From: DASWJZ01 sp964440525
GTDB taxonomy: Bacteria; Pseudomonadota; Alphaproteobacteria; Rhizobiales; Afifellaceae
NCBI GenBank assembly: GCA_964440525.1
Contig: CAYTTC010000011.1
Location: 1-60,818 of the forward strand
Reading direction: 5' to 3'
DNA: 60,818 nucleotides
The notes below the pieces were generated by a model. It was not told where the DNA came from. It saw only the letters and a list, made by a program, of their open reading frames with translations, and searched no databases. Every line of letters begins with the position of its first letter. The first letter of the stretch is position 1. A program made the position numbers and the translations under genes. This document shows, in pieces, positions 8,034 through 16,697 of the stretch.

Positions 8034-8786
8034 ATGCGCGCCGAAATCCCAGCCATCGCCGTTAACGGCCTCGCCAAGACCTACCGTGACGTGATCGCGG
8101 TGGACGGCATCGATTTTTCCGTCGCGCGCGGCGCGATCGTCGGTCTTCTCGGCGGCAACGGTGCGGGCAAGACGACGACGATCGCAATGATCATGGGCCT
8201 CGTCCTGCCGACCCGCGGCACAGCCAAAGTGCTCGGCATCGACATGGCGCGCGACCGCCACAAAATCCTGCATCGGATCAATTTCGAGAGCCCCTATGTG
8301 GAGATGCCCAAGCGCCTGACGGTGCGGCAGAATCTCAAGGTTTTCGGGGCGCTCTACAATGTCGCCGACATCGGCGGCCAAATCGACAAGCTCGCCGCCA
8401 ATCTCGATCTCAAGGATATGCTCGACCGCTTCACGGGCGAGCTTTCGGCAGGTCAAAAGACGCGCGTCGCGCTCGCCAAAGCGCTCATCAACCAGCCCGA
8501 CGTGCTGCTGCTCGACGAGCCGACCGCCTCGCTCGATCCCGACACGGCGGACTGGGTGCGCTCGCATATCGAGCGATACCGGCGCGAACGCCACGCCGCC
8601 ATCCTGCTCGCCTCGCACAACATGCCCGAGGTGGAGCGCCTCTGCGACGACGTCCTGATGATGAAGGCGGGAAAGATCGTCGACCGCGGCGCGCCGGCCG
8701 AGCTTATCGCGCGCTACGGGCGGCAGACGATGGAGGAGGTTTTTCTCGACGTCGCCCGCGACCGCCGCAAGGAAATTGCGGAATGA
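8034..8786 (+). CDS. ABC-2 type exporter, ATP-binding subunit
   Basis: A 250-residue nucleotide-binding subunit. Walker A is GGNGAGKTT (about residues 40-48), the signature is LSAGQ (canonical LSGGQ, a common variant), Walker B is LLLDEPTASLD and the H-switch is LLASHN. It resembles the DrrA/NodI/CcmA-like group that pairs with ABC-2 permeases. The natural partner is the permease gene at 9797, but an HNH endonuclease gene lies between the two. The transported substrate cannot be predicted from sequence. Confidence 0.92.
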   Translation: MRAEIPAIAVNGLAKTYRDVIAVDGIDFSVARGAIVGLLGGNGAGKTTTIAMIMGLVLPTRGTAKVLGIDMARDRHKILHRINFESPYVEMPKRLTVRQNLKVFGALYNVADIGGQIDKLAANLDLKDMLDRFTGELSAGQKTRVALAKALINQPDVLLLDEPTASLDPDTADWVRSHIERYRRERHAAILLASHNMPEVERLCDDVLMMKAGKIVDRGAPAELIARYGRQTMEEVFLDVARDRRKEIAE

Positions 8787-8826
8787 CGCAGAGGTGCCGG
8801 AACGAGCCCTTTGTCGTGGCTGCTTG

Positions 8827-9723
8827 ATGACCAAGGGCGTCCTGATCACGAAGATCGGGTCGATCTACGACGACCTACCCGAGGAACGTTACCATTTCCC
8901 GCGCCAGTACCTTAAACGCATGGAAGCCTGCAAGAACGATTGGATTGTCTACTATGAGCCGGCGCGACTAACTGACGCCCGTCGACAGGACGGCCGTCGC
9001 TCCTACTTCGCCACTGCGCGGGTGGACAAAATACAAGAAGACCCATCGACCCCGAATCACTACTACGCCTTCGTTTCCGGTTTCCTTGAATTTCCCCGCC
9101 CCGTCCCCTTCAAAGAAGGCGACCACTTCTACGAGAGCAGGCTTGGACAACCCGACGGTTCGGTCAATGCAGGCACTGCGCAGAATGCTGTTCGGCTTCT
9201 GCCGGACGAAGAGTACGACCTGATCCTGCAGGCAGGTTTTGCCAGTGTCATTTTCCCCGCGAATGCCCGCATTGATGCTCGGCAGGGGTTTGGAGCGCAA
9301 GATCAAGAGACTTTCGAGCGACCGCTTATCGAAAGGGTAGTGTCTCGGCCCTTTCGCGACGCGGCATTCGCCAGCGCTGTGAAGATTGCGTACAACGACA
9401 CGTGCGCCATGACAGGATTGAAGATCGTCAACGGCGGTGGGAGATCCGAGGTTCAGGCCGCACACATTCGGCCGGTCGCTGCCAACGGACCGGACTCAAT
9501 TAGAAACGGGTTGGCTCTGTCAGGAACGTTTCATTGGATGTTTGATCGTGGGCTCGTCTCAATCGACGATGACCATACATTACTGGTCGCGCGCGATCGA
9601 GTTCCTGACACTGTTGGCCGGTTGCTCAACCCAGACGGGCGACTTCAGGTGCCACAGAGGACTGATCTGCACCCGAATCCGCGCTTTCTCGAGTATCACC
9701 GCGAACAGGTGTTTAAGGGGTGA
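8827..9723 (+). CDS. HNH endonuclease (putative restriction endonuclease)
   Basis: A 298-residue two-part protein. The N-terminal region (about 1-120), with YHFPRQYL, DWIVYYEP and RRSYFATARV, looks like a PUA/EVE-type base-reading domain (inference from the pattern). The C-terminal part is an HNH_2-type nuclease: CAMTGL, AHIRPVAANG, NGLALSG and FHWMFDRGL supply the expected histidines and asparagine. The ATG at 8827 is preferred over an upstream in-frame TTG at 8776. No methylase is adjacent, so it could be a stand-alone, modification-dependent nuclease. Codon use looks less GC-biased than its neighbours, and it separates the two genes of an ABC exporter, suggesting acquisition. Confidence 0.85.
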   Translation: MTKGVLITKIGSIYDDLPEERYHFPRQYLKRMEACKNDWIVYYEPARLTDARRQDGRRSYFATARVDKIQEDPSTPNHYYAFVSGFLEFPRPVPFKEGDHFYESRLGQPDGSVNAGTAQNAVRLLPDEEYDLILQAGFASVIFPANARIDARQGFGAQDQETFERPLIERVVSRPFRDAAFASAVKIAYNDTCAMTGLKIVNGGGRSEVQAAHIRPVAANGPDSIRNGLALSGTFHWMFDRGLVSIDDDHTLLVARDRVPDTVGRLLNPDGRLQVPQRTDLHPNPRFLEYHREQVFKG

Positions 9724-9796
9724 TGATGCTATCTCGCAATTGTAGCTCCCGTTTGACGTCGCCGACGGTTCAAACGTCCATCTCCGAGGTCGCTGA

Positions 9797-10615
9797 ATGA
9801 GCGACGCGACGGTCTATCGCGCGGTGTCGCTCCGGCGGGTCGGTGCCATGGTGCTGCGCTACTGGTACCTGCTGCGTTCGTCGTGGCCGCGCATGGTCGA
9901 CCTCATCTACTGGCCGGCCGTTCAGATGCTGATGTGGGGATTCCTGCAGCTCTATCTCATCGATAAGACGAGCATGGCGGCGCAGGCTGGCGGTGCCTTC
10001 ATCGGCGCTGTGCTGCTGTGGGATATCCTCTTCCGCGGCCAGATCGGCTTCTCGATCTCGTTCCTGGAGGAATTGTGGTCGCGCAATCTCGGCAACCTGA
10101 TGATGACGCCGCTCCGGCCCTCCGAGCTGATCGTCGCCCAGATGGTCATGAGCGTCGTCCGCGTCCTGATCGGCCTCGTGCCGGTGACGATCATGGCGAT
10201 CGTCTTCTTCGGCTTCAATTTTTGGGGCCTCGGCTTTGCCGTCGCCGCGTTCTTCCTGAACCTGATCCTGACCAGCTGGTCGATCGGGCTCGTCGCCTCC
10301 GGCATGGTCATGAAGAAGGGCCTCGGCGCGGAAGGGCTCGCGTGGAGCCTGACCTTCCTGCTGCTGCCGCTCTGCTGCGTCTACTATCCCGTCTCGATCC
10401 TGCCGGAATGGCTGCAATGGATCGCGCTTGCGCTGCCGCCGACGCATGTCTTCGAGGGCCTCAGAACGCTGGTGCTGGAAAACCGGTTCGACGGCGGCGC
10501 CATGCTGACGGCGCTCCTGCTCAACATCGTCTATTTCGTGGCGGCGGCGACGGCCTTCGGGCTGCTGTTGCGCTCGGCCCGCTGGAGCGGCTCGCTCCTG
10601 CAGGGCGGCGAGTGA
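9797..10615 (+). CDS. ABC-2 type exporter, permease subunit
   Basis: A 272-residue integral membrane protein with about six hydrophobic segments, including LIYWPAVQMLMWGFLQLYL, the helices around residues 105-150 and the C-terminal YFVAAATAFGLLL. It carries the ABC-2 permease pattern, with a conserved region near YYPVSILPEWLQ. The start has a GAGGTC Shine-Dalgarno. It should form a dimeric exporter with the ATPase encoded at 8034-8786. Confidence 0.9.
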   Translation: MSDATVYRAVSLRRVGAMVLRYWYLLRSSWPRMVDLIYWPAVQMLMWGFLQLYLIDKTSMAAQAGGAFIGAVLLWDILFRGQIGFSISFLEELWSRNLGNLMMTPLRPSELIVAQMVMSVVRVLIGLVPVTIMAIVFFGFNFWGLGFAVAAFFLNLILTSWSIGLVASGMVMKKGLGAEGLAWSLTFLLLPLCCVYYPVSILPEWLQWIALALPPTHVFEGLRTLVLENRFDGGAMLTALLLNIVYFVAAATAFGLLLRSARWSGSLLQGGE

Positions 10616-10768
10616 TCGAAACGCCACAGTTAACGATTCCTGCTAGAATCGCCCCAAACCATTGAATCGGCAGTTGTCACGCGAGCGCTACAGGCTATCT
10701 TTGCAGTGCGGGATGCCTCCCGCACCGCACAATCCCTTAGACAGCCGCTGAGAAGCAGGGACCCAAAA

Positions 10769-12073
10769 GTGTCCTTTTACCAGCTCTACGAGTTCAATCA
10801 CGCCGCCATCGCCCCGTGGCGGGCGGTCGCCGATGCTGCACGCCTGACCTTTCAGAACCCGCTCAACCCGTTCTCGGAGACGCCCTGGGGGCGCTCGGTC
10901 GCCGCGGCGACGGAGCTTTTCGAGCGCACGACGCGCCGTTACGGCAAGCCGGAATTCGGGATTACGGCGACAGAGGTGAATGGCCAGCCGGCAGCGGTTT
11001 CGGAAGAAATCGTCTGGCGAAAGCCGTTCTGCTCGCTCCTGCATTTCCGCCGCGACGTACCGAAGCAGCGGCCCGCCGATCCGAAGGTGCTGATCGTCGC
11101 GCCGCTGTCGGGCCACTACGCCACGCTGCTGCGGGGCACCGTGGAAGCGATGCTCCCCGAGCATGACGTCTACGTCACCGACTGGACCGACGCGCGCATG
11201 GTGCCCGTGAGCGAGGGGACTTTCGACCTCGACGACTACATCGACTACCTGATCGAGATTTTTCACCATCTCGGCCCGAACACGCACGTCATTGGGGTCT
11301 GCCAGCCTTCGGTGCCGGTGCTTGCCACCGTGGCGCTTCTTTCGGAGGACGGCGATCCCGATCTGCCGCGGTCGATGACGCTGATGGGCGGGCCGATCGA
11401 TACCCGGCTTGCGCCGACCGCGGTCAACCAGCTCGCCGAGGCGCGCGGCACCGAGTGGTTCCGCCGCAACACCATCATGGCGGTGCCGTTCCCCCACCCG
11501 GGCTTCATGCGAAAAGTCTATCCGGGCTTTCTGCAGCTCTCCGGCTTCATGGCGATGAACTACGAGCGCCACGCCACGGCGCATCAGGAATTTTACCAGC
11601 ACCTGGTCGACGGTGACGGGGATTCGGCCGAGAAGCATCGCGAGTTTTATGACGAATACCTGGCGGTGATGGATCTGACCGCCGAGTTTTATCTGCAGAC
11701 GGTGGAGACGGTGTTCGTAAAGCATCTCCTGCCGAATGGTCTGATGACGCATCGTGGGCGGCTGGTTCGAACCGAAACGATCCGGCGGACTGCGCTTCTG
11801 ACCGTCGAGGGCGAGCGCGACGACATTTCCGGCGTCGGCCAGACAAAGGCGGCGCACGTGCTCTGCAGCAATCTCTCCTACGACATGAAGCAGCACTGGC
11901 TCGCCAAGGGCGTCGGCCATTACGGCGTCTTCAACGGCTCGCGTTTTCGTTCCGAGATTCAGCCGCGCATCGCCGATTTCATCACCAAGCATAATTCCGG
12001 CAAGCCGAACGGCGGCGCCACCCACGCCGCACCGAAGCCGAATGGAGCCAAGCGGCGGCGAGTCTCCGCGTAA
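10769..12073 (+). CDS. phaZ: Intracellular poly(3-hydroxybutyrate) depolymerase
   Basis: Mobilises stored PHB granules to 3-hydroxybutyrate. The 434-residue protein starts FYQLYEFNHAAIAPWRA, as intracellular PhaZ proteins do. It contains GVCQPSVPVLA, the lipase-box-like motif in which cysteine replaces the usual nucleophilic serine, as in intracellular PhaZ1-type enzymes. The conserved GHYGVFNGSRFR near the C-terminus supplies the catalytic histidine. There is no signal peptide, consistent with a cytoplasmic role. The start is the GTG at 10769, just before conserved sequence; the frame is open upstream to 10706. Together with maeB it suggests an organism that stores PHB. Confidence 0.93.
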   Translation: MSFYQLYEFNHAAIAPWRAVADAARLTFQNPLNPFSETPWGRSVAAATELFERTTRRYGKPEFGITATEVNGQPAAVSEEIVWRKPFCSLLHFRRDVPKQRPADPKVLIVAPLSGHYATLLRGTVEAMLPEHDVYVTDWTDARMVPVSEGTFDLDDYIDYLIEIFHHLGPNTHVIGVCQPSVPVLATVALLSEDGDPDLPRSMTLMGGPIDTRLAPTAVNQLAEARGTEWFRRNTIMAVPFPHPGFMRKVYPGFLQLSGFMAMNYERHATAHQEFYQHLVDGDGDSAEKHREFYDEYLAVMDLTAEFYLQTVETVFVKHLLPNGLMTHRGRLVRTETIRRTALLTVEGERDDISGVGQTKAAHVLCSNLSYDMKQHWLAKGVGHYGVFNGSRFRSEIQPRIADFITKHNSGKPNGGATHAAPKPNGAKRRRVSA

Positions 12074-12152
12074 GCCCTGACTCATGCGATGGACGACCGC
12101 TTGCGGCGCCGAATGGCGGCCTGAGGCCGCCCATCGAACAAGGTAGCATGCC

Positions 12153-13124
12153 ATGGAAGACCGTCAGCTCGGCGCGATCGGTGACGTCAGTCGCCTTACC
12201 CTCGGCGGCGGCGGCATCGGTCAGGTCTGGGGCGACACCAACCGGGAGGAAGGTATCGCCACCTTGAAGATGGCCGTCGATGAGGGAACCGATCTCATCG
12301 ACGCCGCACCCGGCTACAAGGTCTGCGAGGCGCTGATCGGCGAGGCCTTCGGCGGCCGCCTGCCGGAAGGGGTGAGGATCACCACCAAGTGCGGCATCGG
12401 CTCGCCGCCGGCCGGGGAGGTCTATCCGCGCTTCCGCGCTTCGCTCGAACAGAGCCTCGCGGCCATGCGGCTCGAGCGGGTCGACCTATTCTTTCTCCAC
12501 AACGAGATTTTTCCGGACGATTTCACCTATCCGGTGGACAACGAGCGCCGGTTGGAATTCGCCACGGCGTGGTCGCTCTTTTGCGATGCTGTGGTGCCTG
12601 CCTTCGAGCGGCTGCGGCAGGAGGGCCTGATCGGCGCCTGGGGCATCACCGGAGTTAGCGTCCCCGACGCGATCATCGGGGCACTGGAGCAGGTGCCTCA
12701 CCCGCAGGCGGTCCAAGCGGTGGCCAACCTCCTCGACAGCCCGGGCGGGCTGACCCGGCTGCGGACCCCCGCGCGGCCGCGCGACATCATCGCCGCGGCG
12801 CAAAGGAACGGAGTGGGCGTCATGGGCATCCGCGCCGTGCAGGCCGGTGCGCTGACAAAGGGGTTCGACCGGCCGCTTAAATCCGATCATCCGGAAGCCG
12901 AGGACTTCGCCCGGGCCGCCCCATTCAGGCAGCTGTGCGAGAAGTGGGGCGGCGACCCGGCCATCATCGCCCACCGCTACGCCCTAGGCATGCCGGGCAT
13001 CGACACGCTTGTCCTCGGGGTCAAGAATCGCGAGGAACTGCGTCAGTGCCTCGACGCCGAGGCAGCCGGTCCGCTCTCGCCGGAGGAGATGGCCGCGATC
13101 GATTCGCTCGGGCTGCGAGCGTAA
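12153..13124 (+). CDS. Aldo/keto reductase family oxidoreductase
   Basis: A 323-residue TIM-barrel NAD(P)H-dependent oxidoreductase. The catalytic tetrad is visible: D and Y in LIDAAPGYK, K in ITTKCG and H in LFFLHNE. The C-terminal cofactor-binding segment is LVLGVKNREEL. The substrate is unknown. A different aldo/keto reductase gene lies at 35742. The AraC-type regulator gene starts 54 bp downstream on the same strand, so the two may be co-regulated. Confidence 0.9.
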   Translation: MEDRQLGAIGDVSRLTLGGGGIGQVWGDTNREEGIATLKMAVDEGTDLIDAAPGYKVCEALIGEAFGGRLPEGVRITTKCGIGSPPAGEVYPRFRASLEQSLAAMRLERVDLFFLHNEIFPDDFTYPVDNERRLEFATAWSLFCDAVVPAFERLRQEGLIGAWGITGVSVPDAIIGALEQVPHPQAVQAVANLLDSPGGLTRLRTPARPRDIIAAAQRNGVGVMGIRAVQAGALTKGFDRPLKSDHPEAEDFARAAPFRQLCEKWGGDPAIIAHRYALGMPGIDTLVLGVKNREELRQCLDAEAAGPLSPEEMAAIDSLGLRA

Positions 13125-13177
13125 TAGGCTCCTATGCCCAATGATCGTGAGCGCAGCCCGAAGCAAAGGATGGCCTG

Positions 13178-14020
13178 ATGCTATTTCGATCGTATACCCC
13201 GCGCCCTCCACTTTGCGAGTATATCGACGACTTCTGGCTCTATGAGGACTACGCGGGAGACCACCTACGGGAAAGGATACTTCCGAGCGGTACGTTCGAG
13301 ATGGTGTTCAATCTGCATGACGATGAACTGCGTATCTACGGCCCCTCGGACCCGAACGAGTGTCGCCGCTTTGCCGGAGCATTGATCTCCGGACCATATG
13401 CGGGCTCGTTCATGAGCGACACCGCGGAAGAGGCGGCAATTCTGGGTGTCCATCTTAGGCCGGGCGGTGCCTTCGCAGTTCTCGGCTTGCCAGCCACAGA
13501 GTTCACCAACACTCATGTCGATCTGAGGATGGTTTGGGGACCGGGAGCCACCTCGCTTCGAGAGCAATTGCGCTCATTGAGGGAACCGGCGGAGCGGTTT
13601 CGACTCTTGGAGCAGACTCTTCTGGAGCGGCTTTCCGATCCTCCGGGTCTCCACGGTGCTGTTCGTGTGGGGCTGGACGTGCTCACGCGGACTCGCGGTC
13701 AGGCGAAGGTTCGGGATATCGCAAGAGCGGTGGATTTGAGCCAACGGCGACTTATCGAGGTGTTTGCCGCAGAAGTTGGCCTGACACCGAAGCTCTTCGG
13801 ACGCGTGCAACGGTTCCAAAACGCGGTCGCATCGTCGCGGAACGCCCCAAAGGTCGACTGGGCGCAGCTTGCCGTGGAGTGCGGGTACTTCGACCAGTCC
13901 CACCTCATTCACGAGTTCGTCGAGTTCTCCAGCGTAAGCCCGTCCGAGTACCGGCGTCGGCAAGACCTGCTCGATTCCGCAGGCTTCCATGTGAAACGTC
14001 ACCACCTGCCTTTGGCCTGA
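13178..14020 (+). CDS. AraC family transcriptional regulator
   Basis: A 280-residue regulator. The N-terminal domain (about 1-150; SYTPRPPLCEYIDDFWLYE, LPSGTFEMVFNL) matches the effector domain often found in AraC proteins annotated as DUF6597. The C-terminal HTH_18 domain has the two helix-turn-helix units, VRDIARAVDLSQRRLIEVF and LAVECGYFDQSHLIHEF, ending in SPSEYRRR. It overlaps no neighbour; likely targets are the adjacent reductase or the VOC gene (inference from position). Confidence 0.9.
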   Translation: MLFRSYTPRPPLCEYIDDFWLYEDYAGDHLRERILPSGTFEMVFNLHDDELRIYGPSDPNECRRFAGALISGPYAGSFMSDTAEEAAILGVHLRPGGAFAVLGLPATEFTNTHVDLRMVWGPGATSLREQLRSLREPAERFRLLEQTLLERLSDPPGLHGAVRVGLDVLTRTRGQAKVRDIARAVDLSQRRLIEVFAAEVGLTPKLFGRVQRFQNAVASSRNAPKVDWAQLAVECGYFDQSHLIHEFVEFSSVSPSEYRRRQDLLDSAGFHVKRHHLPLA

Positions 14021-14140
14021 TAGCTTCAATTTTTTCCAATCCGCGGCATGATCCCGGCTGGTAAGCATAGCGACAAATCAAACCTGCGGAATCTCGCAGC
14101 ATTCAATTTGGCTCAGTGCGTCCAACGTCGTGAGGTCAGA

Positions 14141-14524
14141 ATGCCAGAAGCTACCGTCAATGTGCGCTACATGGTCAACGACGTCGAGGCTGCCGTCGCT
14201 TGGTACACCAAACATCTCGACTTTACGCTTCTTTCCAAACAGGCGCCGGCGTTTGCCGATGTCACGCGTGGATCATTACGGCTGTTGCTCAGCGGGCCAA
14301 CAAGCTCGGCCGGAAGACCCATGCCCGATGGCGAGCGACCTGGGCCGGGCGGCTGGAATCGAATTCACCTCATCGTCGATGATCTTTCCGCCGAGGTCGC
14401 CCGGTTGCGTACCGGCGGCGTACAGTTCCGCAATGACGTCGTGACGGGACCCGGCGGATCACAAATCCTGCTGGCAGACCCTTCCGGCAATCTCGTAGAG
14501 CTGTTTCAGCCCGCCCGCCGCTGA
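14141..14524 (+). CDS. VOC family (glyoxalase/bleomycin-resistance-like) protein
   Basis: A 127-residue vicinal-oxygen-chelate protein with two beta-alpha-beta-beta-beta units: VRYMVNDVEAAVAWYTKHL at the start and HLIVDDLSAEVARL in the second half, ending in LLADPSGNLVELFQP with the typical metal-ligand glutamate. The start at 14141 (MPEATV) has a GAGGTC Shine-Dalgarno; the frame extends to 14048 without recognisable homology. Substrate unknown; such proteins act as dioxygenases, glyoxalases or antibiotic-binding proteins. Confidence 0.88.
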   Translation: MPEATVNVRYMVNDVEAAVAWYTKHLDFTLLSKQAPAFADVTRGSLRLLLSGPTSSAGRPMPDGERPGPGGWNRIHLIVDDLSAEVARLRTGGVQFRNDVVTGPGGSQILLADPSGNLVELFQPARR

Positions 14525-14530
14525 CTTTGA

Positions 14531-14713
14531 TCCAATGGCGGCGTGCGGTCGACGCCGGCCGGCCGCGAATTCCTACATGGCGCTCGCCGCATTCTCGATG
14601 AGCTGCAGACCGTGGTCGATGGCGCAAAAGCGATGGGCCGTGGCGACGCCGGCTACGTCACAATCGGATTCTATACGTCGCTGTCAGCCGGAAATTTGCG
14701 CGCCACGCGGTGA
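14531..14713 (+). pseudogene. LysR-family regulator relic
   Basis: Reading the frame that includes 14549, the sequence encodes GGVRSTPAGREFL, ARRILDEL, GDAGYVTIGFYTS and LSAGNLRATR before a TGA at 14711-14713. This is the characteristic end of a LysR-type helix-turn-helix domain (usually VRLTPAGREFL), the linker helix and the first strand of the effector domain. An in-frame TGA at 14528 removes the N-terminal half, and nothing after 14713 continues it. Both the helix-turn-helix and most of the ligand domain are therefore missing: an eroded gene remnant. Confidence 0.8.
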
Positions 14714-14761
14714 CGAGTGGCCTTGGTCTAGCGGCTTCGGCACATCGCCGCTCGGCAGGCA

Positions 14762-15976
14762 TCAATGTCGGCTGATGTCGGCGATGAGGCGATGAACAAG
14801 CATCGCTTCGCAGGTGTCGGCATCCGTCGCCAGCTTTTCGCTGAGCTGCACGACGACGACGTCTTGCTCTGGAAACATGTGCAGGTACTGCCCTTCAGTT
14901 CCGATCGCGGTGAACCCGTCCTGCTTATCGTTCGAAGGGATCCACCATTGGTAGCTGAATCGAAAACTGCGTTTCGTCCCCTGAAAATCGCAGCTCCACG
15001 TCGCGTCGACAGTGTCGGCGATGGAGGCGCGGATCCACATCGCCGCGGCGTCAGACCCTTGATTGTATTGCTTCAGCACCCAATCGCCTAACGTGGCGAG
15101 GTCGCGGGCCGAGGTGTAGGCGCAGCAATGCGCGGCGGGATGACCGGCGAAGTCGGCGTTCCATTCGGCGTTCTTCTCCATGGGCAGCCGTTGCCAGAGA
15201 AAATGCTCGAGCGCCTCGTCGAGCGTCCCGCGAATAAAGCCCTTGTCTGGCGTCAGCCGGGCCTCAGTGATGATCCCGATGAGCTGCGTATCGAATCCGG
15301 AATAGTGAAATTTGCCGGGCTCACGGAACTCGGCCTGGTCCAGGCGCTCCCTGACGGCATCCTCCAGTTTTCGATGCGGGCCCACGAGCTCGCCGTTCTG
15401 ATCGACCTGGATTTTAAGCGTGGCGTCTATCTCGTCTTCCGACCAGTCCATGCCGCTCGACATGTGCAGGAGTTTTCGAAGCGTGACCGCATCATTGTAT
15501 TTCGGCAATCCGGCGGCGCGGAGAATGTCGGCCGCCTTGCTATCGAGATCGACGGGCGTGGCGTAGCTTTCATCGTCGTAGACGAACCCGAACAGGAGCG
15601 AGACGATCGTCTTCGTGATCGAGGCTATCCCGTAGCGATCGCGCTCCACCGGCGATTTGCAGGCGTCGTCGTCGGAGCGAACGGACGTTCGCTTGAAGAC
15701 GAGCTCGCCCGCGCTCACGACAAGCAGCGCACAGACGTGCTGGCGCTGCATGAAGGCGTCAAGATCGCAGACGCTGCCGCCTCCGCATGGATAGCTCACC
15801 ACGATGTCGCGCGGCCGGACGAATTGCTTCGATGGCCAGTTCAGCTCGCCGGTCTGCGCATGTGCTACGCCCGCTCCGTCGATTGGGGCTGTCAACGACA
15901 CGAGCGAGAGAAGAACGAAGGCTCGCACGGCCTTGCGAAATTGGATATCCGTCGGAAAACGAAAACGCCGTGACAT
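14762..15976 (-). CDS. Secreted class C beta-lactamase-family serine hydrolase
   Basis: A 404-residue exported hydrolase. The start at 15976 (MSRRFRFP) has a GAGGA Shine-Dalgarno. A signal peptide ends at about residue 40 (AGVAHA-Q). The catalytic SxxK is SITK within YGIASITKTIVS, and the second motif is YSG in KFHYSGFDTQ. The family includes class C beta-lactamases, D-aminopeptidases and esterases; sequence alone does not show which substrate is used. The C-terminal half carries several cysteines (CGGGSVCD, HCCAY, DTCEA) that could form disulfides in the periplasm. It is divergent from the DUF2852 gene. Confidence 0.88.
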   Translation of the reverse strand: MSRRFRFPTDIQFRKAVRAFVLLSLVSLTAPIDGAGVAHAQTGELNWPSKQFVRPRDIVVSYPCGGGSVCDLDAFMQRQHVCALLVVSAGELVFKRTSVRSDDDACKSPVERDRYGIASITKTIVSLLFGFVYDDESYATPVDLDSKAADILRAAGLPKYNDAVTLRKLLHMSSGMDWSEDEIDATLKIQVDQNGELVGPHRKLEDAVRERLDQAEFREPGKFHYSGFDTQLIGIITEARLTPDKGFIRGTLDEALEHFLWQRLPMEKNAEWNADFAGHPAAHCCAYTSARDLATLGDWVLKQYNQGSDAAAMWIRASIADTVDATWSCDFQGTKRSFRFSYQWWIPSNDKQDGFTAIGTEGQYLHMFPEQDVVVVQLSEKLATDADTCEAMLVHRLIADISRH

Positions 15977-16142
15977 GGATCGTCCTCGCAGTTCAGCTTT
16001 CTTTTTATAACACGATCGGTATGCGCCAGAAGCCGCGGCGCGTCGATTTGAAGGCCGGCCGTTTGCGCCCATGTCGCATTTTTCTTGAAGCGCCGTTTTC
16101 CGCTCCCCATGTGATTTTGGTCGTAGACAACGGGAGACCTCA

Positions 16143-16586
16143 ATGAACCACTCCGCTACCGCGACCCGTTCCTGTTCGCGTGGCCGCTGGACGGCGTTGA
16201 ATATCGTCCTGATGATCATCGGCTTCGCCGTGTTCTGGCCGCTTGGCCTGGCGATGCTCGCCTGGATCATCTGGGGCGACGAAATCGGGGCCAAGGCAGA
16301 CGAATTGAAGGGGCATTTTCGCTCTTTCACCGATCGCGCGCCAAGTTTTCGCCACGGCGAGGCAAATGGCTTTCGGGGTCGCACAGGCAATGCCGCCTTC
16401 GACGAATACCGGGCGCAGGAATTGAAGCGGCTCGAGGAAGAGCGCCGCAAGCTCGAGGCGATGCGCGCCGAATTCGAAACTTTTCTCGGCGAGCTCCGCC
16501 GCGTGAAGGACCAGGAGGAATTCGACCGCTTCATGCGCGACTTTCGCAACCGGACGACCGAAAACGGCGGCCAAGCCTCCGCCTGA
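16143..16586 (+). CDS. DUF2852 domain-containing membrane protein
   Basis: A 147-residue protein with one transmembrane stretch (about 18-45, NIVLMIIGFAVFWPLGLAML) and a long charged C-terminal helix. The run from about 85 to 130, rich in E, R and K with heptad-like spacing, predicts a coiled coil. This layout matches DUF2852 proteins, widespread in alphaproteobacteria and of unknown function. A GGGAGA Shine-Dalgarno precedes the ATG, and a strong terminator follows at 16609. Confidence 0.85.
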   Translation: MNHSATATRSCSRGRWTALNIVLMIIGFAVFWPLGLAMLAWIIWGDEIGAKADELKGHFRSFTDRAPSFRHGEANGFRGRTGNAAFDEYRAQELKRLEEERRKLEAMRAEFETFLGELRRVKDQEEFDRFMRDFRNRTTENGGQASA

Positions 16587-16608
16587 CACGACCGGAATTG
16601 ACGAAAAG

Positions 16609-16637
16609 AGCGGGGCCGCGAGGCCCCGCTTCTTTTT
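16609..16637 (+). terminator. Rho-independent terminator after the DUF2852 gene
   Basis: A nine-base-pair GC-rich stem, AGCGGGGCC/GGCCCCGCT with loop GCGA, is followed by TCTTTTTT. It lies 22 bp after the stop codon at 16586. Confidence 0.9.
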
Positions 16638-16697
16638 TGTTCTGATGTCTTCGTTTTGCCTCTTCCGCAGATGCGCGAGTCGCGGCAAGTATTAACC

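Noticed and set aside
10616..10768. Possible small gene or RNA before phaZ.
   Set aside because: No start with Shine-Dalgarno, no stable hairpin and no recognisable RNA motif; most likely just the phaZ promoter region.
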